The notes: generated from the letters alone by a model not told the origin. DNA of 64,000 bases from Bathynomus jamesi (GCA_023014485.1 JAJOZX010005613.1:170001-234000); one strand, 5' to 3'; shown: positions 44,511-56,082, numbered from the stretch's first letter. Translations and numbers: made by a program.

Positions 44511-44849
44511 CTCTTTGGCCAAGATAGAAATTACCCTGCATCAGGATAAAACCATTTGACCGGCGTGTCACGACTTCTAGTTCGTAACATCCACCCTTGA
44601 ACCGGTGTGTCACGACTCGTTCTCCACGCCTAGTTTTCATCCAAGAAGAAGTAGCCAGCAAGACGTCTTCAGGACACGTCTCAAGGAAATTTGTTAAGTA
44701 CAGAGTTTGTTTGTTTTTAAGAAATTTATAAACACTTGAAAAGTCAGCATTATTAACAGTTAATATTTAGTATGGAGCCAGAATTTAACACAAAACACAG
44801 TGAACACTTCAGACACCAGTGATACATTTGTTTTTATTGAAACAGTAAT

Positions 44850-44990
44850 TTCAAGAGAGTTAATTTCAAAGAGAGTTAATTTCAAAGAGAGTTAATTTCA
44901 AAGAGAGTTAATTTCAAGAGAGTTAATTTCAAGAGAGTTAATTTCAAGAGAGTTAATTTCAGAGAGTTAATTTCAGAGTTATTTTCACTG
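44850..44990. repeat. TTTCAAGAGAGTTAA tandem array
   Basis: About nine units of 14-18 bp, alternately with CAAAGAGAG and CAAGAGAG spacers. Non-coding. Confidence 0.92.
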
Positions 44991-45179
44991 TTATATTCAG
45001 TATAGAATAATTTTATTTTATGTATCAAACATAATAGTATCGTACCTTCGTGTACATTCGAGTGAAATGTTGTTTACATTTTATATTTTTGTTTGCAAAT
45101 TGTTTTCAAATTATTGAATTGAATTGACTTGCAAATTAAGAGAGAGAGAGTTTACAGAGAGTTTATAGGTTTAGAGAGA

Positions 45180-45500
45180 TACTTGAAGTAATTTTGAAGT
45201 CATTTTTTGAAGTCATTTTTGAAGTCATTTTTTTAAGTCAGTTTTTGAAGTCAGAAGGTTGCACCAAGAGGGTCAACCAAAACAGAGGTTAATCGTCTCC
45301 ACTTGATAGAGATCAAGTGCAGTCATTTTCCATTTTCAGTTAATTTCAAGTTAGACAGTTTAAGTTATAGAGATACTTGATTGCATTTCAAGTAAGTCGG
45401 TTGCACCAAGAGGGTCAACCAAAACAGAGGTTAATCGTCTCCACTTGATAAAGATCAAGTGCAGTCATTTTCCGTTTTCAGTTAATCTTCACTTGATAGC
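45180..45500. repeat. GAAGTCATTTTT array and a ~140-bp direct duplication
   Basis: Several GAAGTCATTTTT units at 45190-45250. A block beginning GGTTGCACCAAGAGGGTC (45257) through CAGTTAAT is repeated from 45399. Each contains CTTGAT-AGAGATCAAG, a small inverted repeat. Confidence 0.9.
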
Positions 45501-45835
45501 AGTTCAAGTGCAAGTCAGACAGTTTCAGAATACTTGACAAGCGTGCAAGTCAGACAGTTTCAGAATACTTGACAAGCGTTCAAGTCAGGCAGTTTCAGAA
45601 TACTTGACAAGCGTTCAAGTCAGACAGTTTCAGAATACTTGACAAGCGTTCAAGTCAGACAGTTTCAGAATACTTGACAAGAGCTCAAGTCAGACAGTTT
45701 TATTTGAAGTCAGAGAGTTTTATTTAAAGTCAGAGAATTTTATTTGAAGTCAGAGTTTTATTTGAAGTCAGAGAGTTTTATTTGAAGTCAGAGAGTTTTA
45801 TTTGAAGTCAGAGAGTTTTATTTTAAGTCAGTCTC
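45500..45835. repeat. 34-bp and 21-bp tandem arrays
   Basis: Five units of a 34-bp repeat with CAGACAGTTTCAGAATACTT (45515-45690), then about seven units of TTTTATTTGAAGTCAGAGAG (45690-45830). CTTGACAAGCGTTCAAG inside the first unit is an interrupted palindrome. Confidence 0.92.
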
Positions 45836-47064
45836 TGTTAGTTTCAAATACCCATTCATTTCAATGCAGTCAATTGAATTCAACTTTTTCTTTGTAATTT
45901 AAGAGAATTTAATTTAGGAAAATGTAATTTAAGAATTTAATTCAACCTTTTTTTGTGTTGTAAAAGAGAATTTAATTCAACCTGAATTGACCGGGTTGCG
46001 TCTTTAGTTAACCTTTCTTTGTTTTGTTGTAAGAAGGAAATGGACCGATTTGTCTTTTCTTTTTCATGCCATTGTTGCGTATATAAATATATAGGTAAAA
46101 TGACATTTTATCGTTTGTAACCAAAACAGTTTTTACAATTGTTTGTAATGACTTTGCTAATCATTGTAATGTATATGTGATAATAATAGTTGTGTAATAA
46201 TTAATCGATCACGTACCTAATTTATCTTGCTCTGTACGGTCGGGAAATTTACCCGTAGGACCGCACATACCCTAAATTTCAGTTGTGTTTATTCTTTTTT
46301 GTCATTTAATTTTAATAAACTTCTACACAATAAAACGTATGTATTTATCATATGCAAACAAGTTTTCACACTAAAATATCAAATAATTCAAATTCTATCA
46401 ACATTTAACGAAAGAGTATAATTTTTCTACTTAACATGCAAAAATTATTAAACCTTTTTAATATTTTTTTTAGTATATAAAAATAATTTTTAACGTAAAA
46501 TTTACCTGAAATTATTAAAAGAAAAGATTGTTCGAAATGCTTTCCTTCCATTTCAATAACTTTTTTATTCTTGGCCGAAACTCATCTAAGGTTCGATTTA
46601 CTTTTATTTTTAAGAATATTATAAAATTATGTTTAGCTCATTAAAATGCATAAATTGATTTCTATTGTTAATTTGTATTCTTAATTTTCTTAATTCAATT
46701 ATCGTAGGCATGCTTCTGGTTAATGTTAATGGTTATATAGTTCATAGATAGCTACGAATGTTACTAGTCGAATTTAATTCCACCTTCAAAATTTAATTTT
46801 TAATACCGCTAGATTTACTTTCATTAATTGTAAGGTCCTCTAAGTACATTTCTTTTTATTACCTTAATACGTGTAACTGGTTTAATTAAATACTTAAATA
46901 CTACCTTGAACTTAAAGGATTTTATAATAATAATAATAATGATAATAATAATAATAACAACAATAATTGACTCAAAAGATTTTATAACCCTAAACCCATC
47001 TTAAATTATTATACATTATTTTTAAACTTTGTTAATTCAAAAACCTCCCAAATCCCTACACATA

Positions 47065-48426
47065 CCGGGTGTTTCAAAAGTCCCTCACTAATTTGATTTT
47101 CAATTTTCTTTGCAGCTAATCAACCAACGACGTTCATCTTGTGGTAAACTCTTACTCCGTAGTTGAGAATTTTTTTGAGTCTACATTTGAAGTTTTGCTC
47201 CGTTTTCTTCTGCTACCATGCTGACTCTAGAGCAGAGGTGTAAAATCGCTGCATGGCAGGAGGTTTTTCTATCTGTGGTCGAAGTGCAGCGACGATTCCG
47301 GGTACTCTACGGACAGCATTATGCACCGGATAGGAACACCATCGTCGCCACCCACCGGAAGTTTATGGAGACCGGATACGTAAAGGACGAACCACGATCA
47401 GGAAGACCTCGAAGTGGGCGGAGTGAGGAGAATGTCGAAACTGTCCGTGAGGCGTTTACTCAGAGTCAAGGAAAGTCCATTCGGCGAGCTGCTGCGGAAC
47501 TGAACATCAGCGCGACATCTATCCAACGGATTTTGCGGTCTCAAGCTGTATCCGTACAAGATCCAGGTGGTTCAGAAGCTGGAACCTCAAGACTACGATT
47601 GCCGGGTGGAGATGTGTGAGACACTGCTGCATCACTACGAAAGAGACCCATCGATCCTGGAGCACATGTGGTTCAGCGACGAAGCTCTCTTCCACCTTTC
47701 TGGTCGCGTCAATCGGCACAACACCCGCATCTGGGGAACTCACAATCCTGCGGAGATCCGTGAACATGAAAGGGACACGCCGAAATTGGTCGTCTGGTGT
47801 GCCATCTCCTCAGCTGGGCTGATTGGTCCGTTCTTCTTCCGGGGTCAAGATGGAAATTCCGTGAACGTCATCGGAGACAATTACCTTCGTATGCTTCAGG
47901 GAGTTCTGCATCCCCAACTGTCAGCTGTAGCTGACATGCAAGAAGTCATTTTCCAGCAAGACGGTGCCCCTGCTCATTACTCGCGTGAGGTTCGCTCATT
48001 TCTGAATAAGCAGTTCCCGGATCGGGATTGGTCGCCGTGGTCCCATCGAATGGGCTGCTGCTCGCCTGATCTTACCCCATGCGACTTCTTTTTGTGGGGC
48101 TACATTAAGAGCAAAGTGTACGCCACCAAGCCGCGAGTCCTCCCCACACTAGAAGAATGGATCAGGAATGCGTGTGCTTCTGTTACTCCCGAAATGTTCT
48201 CCAATGTCGGCCAAGAATGCGTAAAACGGTGGCTCGCTTGTTTCGAAAAAGACGGTGCCACGTTGAGGTGTACCAGTGACTTTCCAGTAGACTTATGAAG
48301 CCAAGTTTGATGCCACCAAAATTCTCATGAATCGTAGACTCAGCAACCAAATTGTCATTTGGTTCCTCTTGTAATTGCTATTTCAATAAAATTTTAAAAA
48401 TAATGAGGGACTTTTGAAACACCCTG
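47065..48426 (+). mobile_element. Mariner-like transposon, 1362 bp, inserted in the LARD
   Basis: Terminal inverted repeats CCGGGTGTTTCAAAAGTCCC and, inverted, CAGGGTGTTTCAAAAGTCCC, extended by TCA-rich bases. TA on both sides (47063-47064, 48427-48428). One transposase gene between. It interrupts the interior of the LTR element, so it is younger. Confidence 0.92.
47218..48298 (+). pseudogene. Mariner-like transposase (near DD41D), single frameshift
   Basis: ATG at 47218. N-terminal HTH domain (TLEQRCKIAAWQE, RRFRVLYG, DRNTIVATHRKF; DUF4817-like), the linker DEPRSGRPRSGRSEEN, a second HTH (SIRRAAAELNIS...IQRILR). A one-base slip near 47540 then changes frame. The frame resumes at LYPYKIQVVQKLEPQDY and continues MWFSDEALFHLSG (first Asp), VVWCAISSAGLIGPFFF, IFQQDGAPAHYS (second Asp) and CSPDLTPCDFFLWGYIKSKV (third Asp; about 40 residues from the second), to the stop at 48298. 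Correct length for the family (about 360). All three catalytic Asp are present. Confidence 0.9.
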
Positions 48427-49186
48427 TACACACGCATGTATGCGCACTATATATATAATATATATATATACAAACCTTATGCTAAAATCATTGGATATCA
48501 CAAACTATTTCATAGCGTGTAAGTGCTAACTCTGCTATTTATATAGTCCTAAGCATTTTTGCTTACTATATATAAATTTTTGCTCAGGCATTTATTCGGT
48601 TAATTTAAAAATCCTCTCAGCTAATCTAATCTGTCCTTCGAAATTGTAAGATACACACTTTGCACCTAATACACCCAAATACACACTAGACCACAGGTCT
48701 ATACATCATCCATTACGTAATTCTATTTTTACCTACAATAGTCAATAAAAATTAGTTTATCAATTGTACTATCATGGAAACCTTGAAAAATCCATGAACT
48801 TTAAAATTTATATTTTTCCCTTTTACCTATTCATTATGAATGTAATTTTCCCCACAGAAAAAAATAAAATAAAATTTTGCTAAAAATTTTACAATATCAT
48901 TGTTGTCTAACTTAAATGTTTGTCTAAATTAACGTATTAATCCTTTATTCTGTTTGTATAAAAGTAAAGTTTTAATCTTTGAATTTTTATATTTTAAAAT
49001 AGCCCTCAAAGCGAGTGTCATGTTAAAAATTTGGATACCCTGCATTATACTCAACTACCCGAACTCGTTCTGTATAAAACTTGTAGTGTAAAAAAGAATG
49101 TCGTCATCTAACTTGAAGTAGTTAGGATGTTATTTTCTCATTTGTATTGTATTAATTGTATTATATTATTGTATTAATACCATTTT

Positions 49187-49198
49187 AGGGGGGGAAAT
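49187..49198 (+). promoter_or_regulatory. Polypurine tract of the LARD-like element
   Basis: AGGGGGGGAAAT ends three bases before the 3' LTR. This is the expected plus-strand primer site. Confidence 0.8.
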
Positions 49199-49200
49199 AC

Positions 49201-51415
49201 TGTAAAAAGTGAACAATGAACAATTCCTATACCATCATTATATGGATTCATTGTCTTCATGCAGTACTTATGTTCGTATAGTTTTTATGTTCGAATGTCC
49301 ATTTTTACATAAGAACCAAAATCGCTTAACGCGAGTTTGGATAATAATTTTACTTGTAGCTTCCTATTTTTGTTCGTGTCACAACCCTACGATCTACCAT
49401 ATCTATGGTTTAGTCGTATCCATTTTCCATTTGTTATAGAAGTTATTATAATTAATTATGAATTGTCTTGCATCTCACCCTCGACCCTAGATTATGCATA
49501 CACATTGCATGTAACAGGATTGGAACCCGTAGTTGTACTTCTTAGTCATTACTACCCACTCTTTGTCTCTAATTCGTTCTTGTAAATCTTCCTAATAATG
49601 ATTTGTACTATACGTAAAAATTCAATAACTATGACGTCACATTTTCCCTTCATCATATATCTAGTATTCAATGTATGGTAAATTCTTTAGTAATAATGTT
49701 GTGGTGTTATGTAGTATAAATATCATTATTCAACCATACTCATTCTTACATTCATGTTCTTTCTTGACCGCTATCCTTTATTAATTTTATTACTTATTCA
49801 TTCATCTACCTATTGTCTACTTATGCCCTATCAACTTATCAGTCTATGTTTACTCGTGTCTATATTACGCACACAACCTATTGTGTGACGAATGATATGT
49901 GTACACTACTGTGTGCAGTCGTACATGTCTATTGACGATCATGATTACGTACATGTATTCTTTTTACGTTTTATTTTCTTTTATTATTTCACCTCTCGCA
50001 AGTTGTTTATTATTGCTGAGACGAAGGTTCGAATTCCGATTACGTCGTCAAAAGCGAGCCTCTGAATTCGAATTCTTCTCTCTTGCCTCTGCTACCAATT
50101 TATAACGTTAAGATGTGATGTTATATTATTATATACCATATTGTTCCCTGCCAGGCTACTGGTTATTATCTACTTAGGCACATAGTTATCCACGTTCTCA
50201 TTACCTGTACTTACTACTTCTACCTAATTGTCATTCAAATTCCGTTACTTATGTGTTACGTTATCATTAATGTCCGTGTACTTTCAAATGAAAAGTACAC
50301 CGTATTGTTTCTCCGCTTTCCTCATCGCTGGCTAATTAGACTTGCAAACTATAATAACCAACCATTCTTCTAATAATATTTGACATAATTTGGCGTAATT
50401 ATTGTTAACTATAAATATATAACATTGTTGTTAATCCCCTGTAAATTATAGAACAACGGAGAACTCTCCATTATTTAAATTGTATTACCTATTCAGATTA
50501 CTTCAGTATTAAATATGTCAATTAACAAATTGCCAAAATTGTAATTAACTGTAATACTTTAATTTAATATAACGTAATGTACTTTAATGAAACTGTAATT
50601 AATAATAACTTGTAATGTACTTCAATGAAACTGTAATTAAATGTAATGATTTAATTTATAATGTAAGAATTTACTTTAATAGAACTGTAATGAACAATCA
50701 TAAGCGAATGTGAAGTAATCCATAATTGTAATCGTAATTGTAATGAGCCAAAATTAATACGTACTCAGTCGTGTACTTAATTTGTACTTATGTGTACTAT
50801 TACGAAATGATATCGCCTTCAGAAATGAAGATTCGGCAAAAATATACGATTAGTTTTTTTTTTTTTTTTTATTTTTTAGTTGAAATTTTTCAAACCATCT
50901 GATCATGTGTTTAAAAGGGGGGAAACTTAACCTCCCACTGCCGTCCCCCAAAATTTAGGCTTATATTATACATGTATTGTAAAATGAACGACACTTCATT
51001 ACGGCTCTCTGCCTTGGTCACTGCTAAGAGACTCCCCTTGTTAGCAGCCTCGCTGCGGGGAGGGGGCAGAGGCCCCTTGCCTCCTTAATATTTTTAGATT
51101 CCGGCCTGAGCTATGGTCGAAAGAGGTCGAACCTCTACCCCTGTAAAATTCAGAGCACTACCTGTACATTTTGAGAAGTAAACTAAATGTAAGAGAAACT
51201 TTTTATTTTCCCCTTCGAGCCGTGCTCTCTTCAGAAGAACTTAGTCAGTTAAGTAAGATATTGGCATAACAGTCTGGCGAGTCTGTAGCCAAGAGTTTAA
51301 CAAGAGGCGACCGAAAAGAATTAGAATGTTATAGAAGAAATATCCGTTGCAGCCTCCTAACCAGAACCCTCGTCGATTCCGAACCGATTCAGGGCCATAG
51401 ACGGAGGGGTTAACA
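49201..51415 (+). repeat. 3' LTR of the LARD-like element
   Basis: 2215 bp, nearly identical to the 5' LTR, differing by scattered single-base indels and a reorganised GTAATTAA region near 50600-50700. It ends GGGGTTAACA and is followed by (TA)n. Confidence 0.92.
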
Positions 51416-51536
51416 TATATATATATATATATACACAAAATTTGTTTTCAAGTTTAGGTTAGATACACTTGGAGTAGCGTAAATATGAGCTTCGGTTAGG
51501 TTAGGTTGCTATACTCCATATTAATATCACTTATGC

Positions 51537-52080
51537 CTAAGAGAGATTTGGATGGTGGCCGCTAAAGTTCATCTCACTAAATGCACCCCTCTTTTCAAAT
51601 ACATCTCCCACCCTTATCTTATCATCATTATCACCCTTATCATCCCCGACCTCTCTTGAGAAATTAAAATTTTGCTTTTCCCTCCTCTTCCCCCACCCTT
51701 TCCCGTCACTTGGCACTTGCACCCTCACCCCCTCTCCTCAAGTGCGGCTATACTACTGAAACCAAGACTGAACTTTACCTCAAAGAGAAGGCTGTATGTG
51801 AGAAGAAAAATTAAAGAGGAATTATCAGAAAGATGTGTGGTAGCGGTTGAATATAAGGGTGGCAGTGCGATGTTTCGGATTGCTTCGTAAGTGGCCAAAT
51901 GTGTTCCTAGGGTTGATACTGAGACACCCCATGATGGGAAAATAACGTGTAGTGAAGAAGATAACATAGCCTTCTCAAGCACCATACCATTAGGGAAGAG
52001 ACTGGTGGCAGTGGTTTCATTTTTCAACAAGATAAAGTTCCTTAGAGCTGAGCGTACTGTAAACAAGCAATAGTAAACAA
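51537..52080 (+). other. Unrecognised frame with one internal stop
   Basis: On the plus strand one frame is open from about 51672 to 52073 except for a TAA at 51888. It starts proline-rich (PPLPPPFPVT), turns basic (KRRLYVRRKIKEELS) and then VVAVEYKGG...TETPHDGK, ending VNKQ. I recognise no family. It could be an old coding remnant or chance. Confidence 0.25.
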
Positions 52081-52484
52081 GCAACAAGTGGTGAAACTAA
52101 TAAGATACCCACGTCAATCGCCCAATCTCAACACCAGTGAAATGTCATGTGATGAACTTGAAAGAAGTGAAGAAGGTAGTAATGAATGTAAATATCCTAT
52201 AGGATATACGTCAGAGTGAATGACGATAGAAAATGAATCGTAACACAAATAACACCGGTCTGCAGAAAATCGATTTCTTTATTTGAGTTGTGATTCTGAA
52301 GCAGTTCGCTGCGCTGAATTCAAAACTGCTACCAGTTTTTTTCTATCACCCACAGTTTTAAAGTTATTAGCAAAACAATTTTGGGGCGTTTTGTAATTTT
52401 TTACCTTTTTTATCTTTAAATAATTTCGTTTTTTCATATTTTTCAGATAGATAATTCTAACATTACGTCTTTAAAATTTTAATA

Positions 52485-53113
52485 ATGGCTTCTAGAGGAT
52501 GTACCCATAGTCCAGACATATTTTGTTATATTTGTGGTCGGTATGTTGTAAAACAAAGGACAAATGTAACGACCTTCATTAAGAGAGCTTATCATGCTTA
52601 TTTTGGAATTAAATTAGGAGATCAAGACAAAAGTTGGGCTCCACACGAGTTTGTCTTACGTGTGTTGCGGCACTAAGGAATTGGAGCAACGGTAAAAAGA
52701 AAAGTTTGCCATTTGGGATCTCTATGGTATGGCGCGAGCCTAGAAACCATACCGACGACTGCTACTTCTGTTCTTGCAATGTTAAAGGTTATAATGCAAA
52801 GAATAAAGAGAGCCTTCAATACCCAAGTCTTCCATCTGCAATAAGGCCGGTACCCCATGGTCCAGAAGTTCCTATTCCCCCCCACCCGAGAGTCTGGATC
52901 AATACAATTCAGATTCTGATTCAGCTCCAAATCTAGACAATGATGATGTTTATGAACAGCCAACAGCTGACCGAGATCCTAAACCATTAACCCAAGCCGA
53001 ACTAAATGACTTAGTCAGGGATTTGAATCTGCCTAAGGACTCTGTAGAACTTTTGGAGTCTAGATTGCAGGAGAACAATTTGTTGGCATCCGACACATAC
53101 TTCGCTTGGTAAA
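52485..53113 (+). pseudogene. CMC-like transposase N-terminal half, copy 3
   Basis: ATG at 52485. CYICGRY, VTTFIKRAYHAYFGIKLGDQDKSWAPH, then a frameshift at about 52648 to CLTCVAALRNW. FGISMVWREPRNHTDDCYFC is contiguous, with no intron where copy 1 has one. A second shift near 52880 (in a C run) leads to a DNDDVYEQ acidic linker and AELNDLVRDLNLPKDSVELL. The frame stops at about 53113 beside a donor-like GTAAAT. The D-D-E half is deleted. An upstream TTTTTCAG (52446) could be the 5'-UTR acceptor equivalent to that of copy 1. Confidence 0.82.
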
Positions 53114-53247
53114 AAAGGTAAATATATTTTTTCTTTCAGTTATTTTTTTATTCTTTCATAAACAAGCAATATGCTTGTCCAAGAGCTAGGAGCTATTTAA
53201 TTCTGCTTTAATTAGGTTTTACTCTATCACCTAAAGATTTCGTGCTA

Positions 53248-53484
53248 CAAGGGGTGTTGTAATACCTCATCTGTCCCCAAATGTTAACCACCCATTGATG
53301 GGAGGGGAGAGAGTATTTTGCTGGGAACGGGACTGGTTGTTATATATATTTACCCTACATTATTATGTAAGCGTTACTGTAGTCTATAACAACAAAATTT
53401 ATGGTTTAGCATGTGCAATCCAGTGTTGGTCTCGATAAGATGGTTCACATTTGGGGATAAATGGGGGGTTTATGACACACCCTG
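53248..53484. mobile_element. Mariner-type MITE, 237 bp, nested in CMC-like copy 3
   Basis: Left CAAGGGGTGTTGTAATACC...CCCCAAATG, right CATTTGGGGATAAATGGGG...CACACCCTG, inverted over about 38 bp and flanked by TA (53246-53247, 53485-53486). Confidence 0.82.
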
Positions 53485-53692
53485 TAGTAAGAAAACCATA
53501 CGTGATAGGGAAACACTAACTATATTTTTGAGATCAGCGCACTCAAATTATATAGAATCACCAACTAGTTTGTAAAAATCGATCGACAAGTTTTCAAATG
53601 TGTACTGGTGATAATCTATCAAAGCTCCAATTTGAGTATGTGCCCCTAATGACTGCCAACAATTGATGATATTATGACAGCAATCCTCAAAG

Positions 53693-53916
53693 CAGTGGTT
53701 CTTAACTCCTGGGTCACGACTCAAAATTGGGTCGCCAAACTATTTCAATTGGGTCATCAAGTTGCCATTTATCATTTATTTATGTTATCCCTTATCATTT
53801 TACCATTATTTACTTATTTTATTATCTATTACGAGTGAACTGTTTGAAGGCATGGGTCATCGAGTTAGCCCCGCGACCAGAATTTGGGTCGCAGCCTAAA
53901 AAGGTTAAAACCACTG
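53693..53916. mobile_element. hAT-type non-autonomous element, 224 bp
   Basis: Starts CAGTGGTTCTTAAC and ends GTTAAAACCACTG. Inner arms hold GGGTCGCC and GGTCGCAG-like words. Flanks CCTCAAAG (53685-53692) and CCTTAAAG (53917-53924) form an 8-bp duplication with one substitution. CAGNGGTTCT-type ends are classic hAT (Charlie-like). Confidence 0.88.
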
Positions 53917-53924
53917 CCTTAAAG

Positions 53925-54402
53925 TAACTGTAATGCTGAAATAGGCGTTTCTTGCATTATCTGCTATGACTCCTAATAAACTGATGTTTATAACACATTT
54001 GTATATCAGTTGATCTTTCATTTCAGTGAATTTAATATTTTTAGTGTCCATAGTTCTCATATGATATATATGTTGTGTGTGTGTGTGTGTGTGTACACAT
54101 GGGTGAGTGGGTGGGTGAGTGGCTGTAGAGGGGGGGGGGGGTTAGGGGATAAAGACTATATTGAGAAGTTTCTTCACGAATGGGTAAATGTGGTGATAAA
54201 TGTAATGAAGAATAAATTTGGAAAGCACATTCATTCCTAACGAGTTCGTGCACTCAAATTATGGGATTTTTTTTATATATAATATAAGTTTTAAGTTCGA
54301 ATCTTTCATTAATTTATTAAAAATCGGGAGAAGTTATTTAAAGTACTTTATTACATGCGCATAAATTGGTTTTTGAAAGGATATATATATATATATATAT
54401 AA

Positions 54403-54462
<60 letters not shown>

Positions 54463-54673
54463 TTCCAGTAATTTATTGCTATTCTATATATAAGTGGATC
54501 TGGCCACTCGATCAAAGATAATTATGCCATGGAAAGATACATCGAATACATACATGCACGCACGCACGCACACACATGCGTGTGTGTGTGTGTTGTGTGT
54601 GTGTGTTTGGGTGGGTGGTCTGCTCGGGCACAGTAACTGAGGGTAAGTGAAGTCGAGTGTGTCATAATTCACT
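53925..54673. other. Microsatellite-rich spacer
   Basis: GT run at 54073-54092, G run at 54129-54139, (TA)n at 54381-54460, and CA/TG runs facing each other at 54555-54608. No gene. Confidence 0.7.
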
Positions 54674-54890
54674 GCTGAAGCCGGGTATTTTTTTGGTTTG
54701 GTTAGACTTGGTTAGACTAGCGAGTACGTCACTATTCAGTGATATAACAGAAACATTTCGAGCTCTCAACTGCACCCAAAACACTTATCACACGCCTTTT
54801 TCGGTTAAGGTTAATTTGGGTTAAATTAGGTTTCGTTAATTAGTTTTTGAGATATATGGATTTAAAAATGTCGGTACCTCGCTTATACAG
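54674..54890 (+). repeat. Unclassified dispersed repeat, copy A
   Basis: From GGTTAGACTAGCGAGTACGT through TTATACAG it matches 62180-62385 in the same orientation (shared words: CACTATT.A.TGA, CCCAAAACACTTATCACAC, TTAATTAGTTTTT.AGATATAT, ACCTCGCTTAT). No TIRs or coding seen. Confidence 0.75.
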
Positions 54891-55447
54891 AGATGCGCAC
54901 ATTGTGTGTTAGGGCGGGGGGGAGACTACAACCTGTATTATTTTTTCCTTTAAATTTAAACGCAATTGGTTCGATATCAACAATTTTATGGAGGTCGAAA
55001 TTTAAATTTTTTTTTTTTAAATTCTACTTTTTCAACTCATTTAAAAAAATTGTTTGTAGGATTGTTTTGAAATTTGCTCAAAAACTGTTACATATAATCG
55101 ATTCATTTCCTAAATATTTTCAGCAAAATACTGTACGAGTATACTGTAATGGTTGAAAAAGACAACTGTACCTTATATCCTATTTTCTCAAAATCGAAAT
55201 CCTAAAAATAGATGATTATTCAGATGGCTATAAAAAATAACTGTACATACGATGTTGTTCAAATTTTTAGGATATTTACGAGTAGTACATCGATGGACAC
55301 TCCAAAATATTAACATTTCGAAACAAATCATTGCGGGGGGAAAGGTTAAGTTAGATGTGTAAGGTGGATGCGGGTTAAAATTTTTTTTTTTAAATTGTTA
55401 AGTTCAAACCAATATTACGCAACTCAAAATAACAAATGGTAAAAAGT

Positions 55448-55780
55448 TCTACAGGGTGTTCACAATATCTTGTTCCCCTAGTAAAATACTAACTGATTTA
55501 AAATACTAACACAGATTGCTTAACTAAAGCACACTGTTGTCTGGTAAGATGGCCTACCAATTCTTGGTTTATCTTTTACAGTTCCTGTTGTGAACAGTTT
55601 CTTTTCCCATCTCAACAGAGTCCTTTATGGAGGAGCTGCACGATTGAATAGGTCCTGGAAGTCTGCACGAATATTTTCAATGGTTTTGCCATTATGTGGT
55701 CTCTCATGGACCCAGGTACTAGCCAATACGCGTTGTTCAATCGTATAGTTGCTGTTGTCACACATTTCAAATGGCTCTGA
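55448..55780 (-). pseudogene. Mariner-like transposase N-terminal (HTH) fragment
   Basis: On the minus strand, after a TTTCAG acceptor-like start near 55780: YTIEQRVLASTWVHERP, IRADFQDLFNRAAPP, then a stop in frame, followed by RTLLRWEKKLFTTGTVKDKPRIGRP. This is the N-terminal HTH plus GRP linker of the DD41D/DUF4817 group. Coding ends within 60 bp of a mariner terminus, TACAGGGTGTTCACAATA (55452), so the catalytic domain has been deleted. Confidence 0.78.
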
Positions 55781-56082
55781 AAGAAAACGAAAATGCGTAA
55801 ACCAGATTTATTACAATGAGTTTGCGGTGTAGCTAAATAGCAAGGAGGCAAACCAACTTTCAAATACATACAGTATCTCAAAAATTCAGAGGGGAGGGAG
55901 GGGCGTAGAATTTTCTGAAAAAGGAAATTTCTAATAACATTAAAATATTTGGAGTAAGTCTAGTCAAATTTTAAATTACTGAACTTAAAATTCTAGTAAG
56001 TTTGAAATTCTAGTCAAATTTCAAATTACTCAACTTGAAACAGCAGTAAAACGGTGAATATTTCATCAAAAGTAGTGTAGTA

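Larger units (their letters stand above)
42213..51415 (+). mobile_element. LARD-like non-autonomous LTR retrotransposon, 9.2 kb
   Basis: Two direct repeats of about 2.2 kb (42213-44405 and 49201-51415) begin TGTAAAAAGTG and end TTAACA, so TG..CA ends. The first is followed by a PBS-like TGGCGACC at 44409, and the second is preceded by a purine tract (A-GGGGGGG-AAAT, 49187-49198). Four to five TA-type bases flank both outer ends (in (TA)n, so the duplication is ambiguous). The 4.8-kb interior has no gag, protease, RT, RNase H or integrase. It holds tandem arrays plus a later mariner insertion (47065-48426). LTRs look nearly identical apart from small indels, so insertion was recent. Mobilisation must rely on proteins from another element. 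Confidence 0.9.
52253..53610 (+). mobile_element. CMC/Chapaev-like transposon, copy 3, internally deleted
   Basis: Ends CACCGGTCTGC (52253) and, inverted, CACCAGTACACATT (from 53610). Both carry the inner core TGCGCTGA followed by TCAAAA and CTATCAC. Flanked by ATAA (52249-52252 and 53611-53614). It keeps only the zinc-finger half of the transposase and hosts a mariner-type MITE (53248-53484). Confidence 0.82.

Noticed and set aside
44850..45835. Regular repeats with spacers, considered as a CRISPR array
   Set aside because: Units are adjacent without unique spacers, lie in eukaryotic DNA inside an LTR element, and no cas genes are near.
54541..54608. CA/TG runs facing each other as an element's inverted repeats
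   Set aside because: Simple-sequence symmetry only; no flanking duplication.
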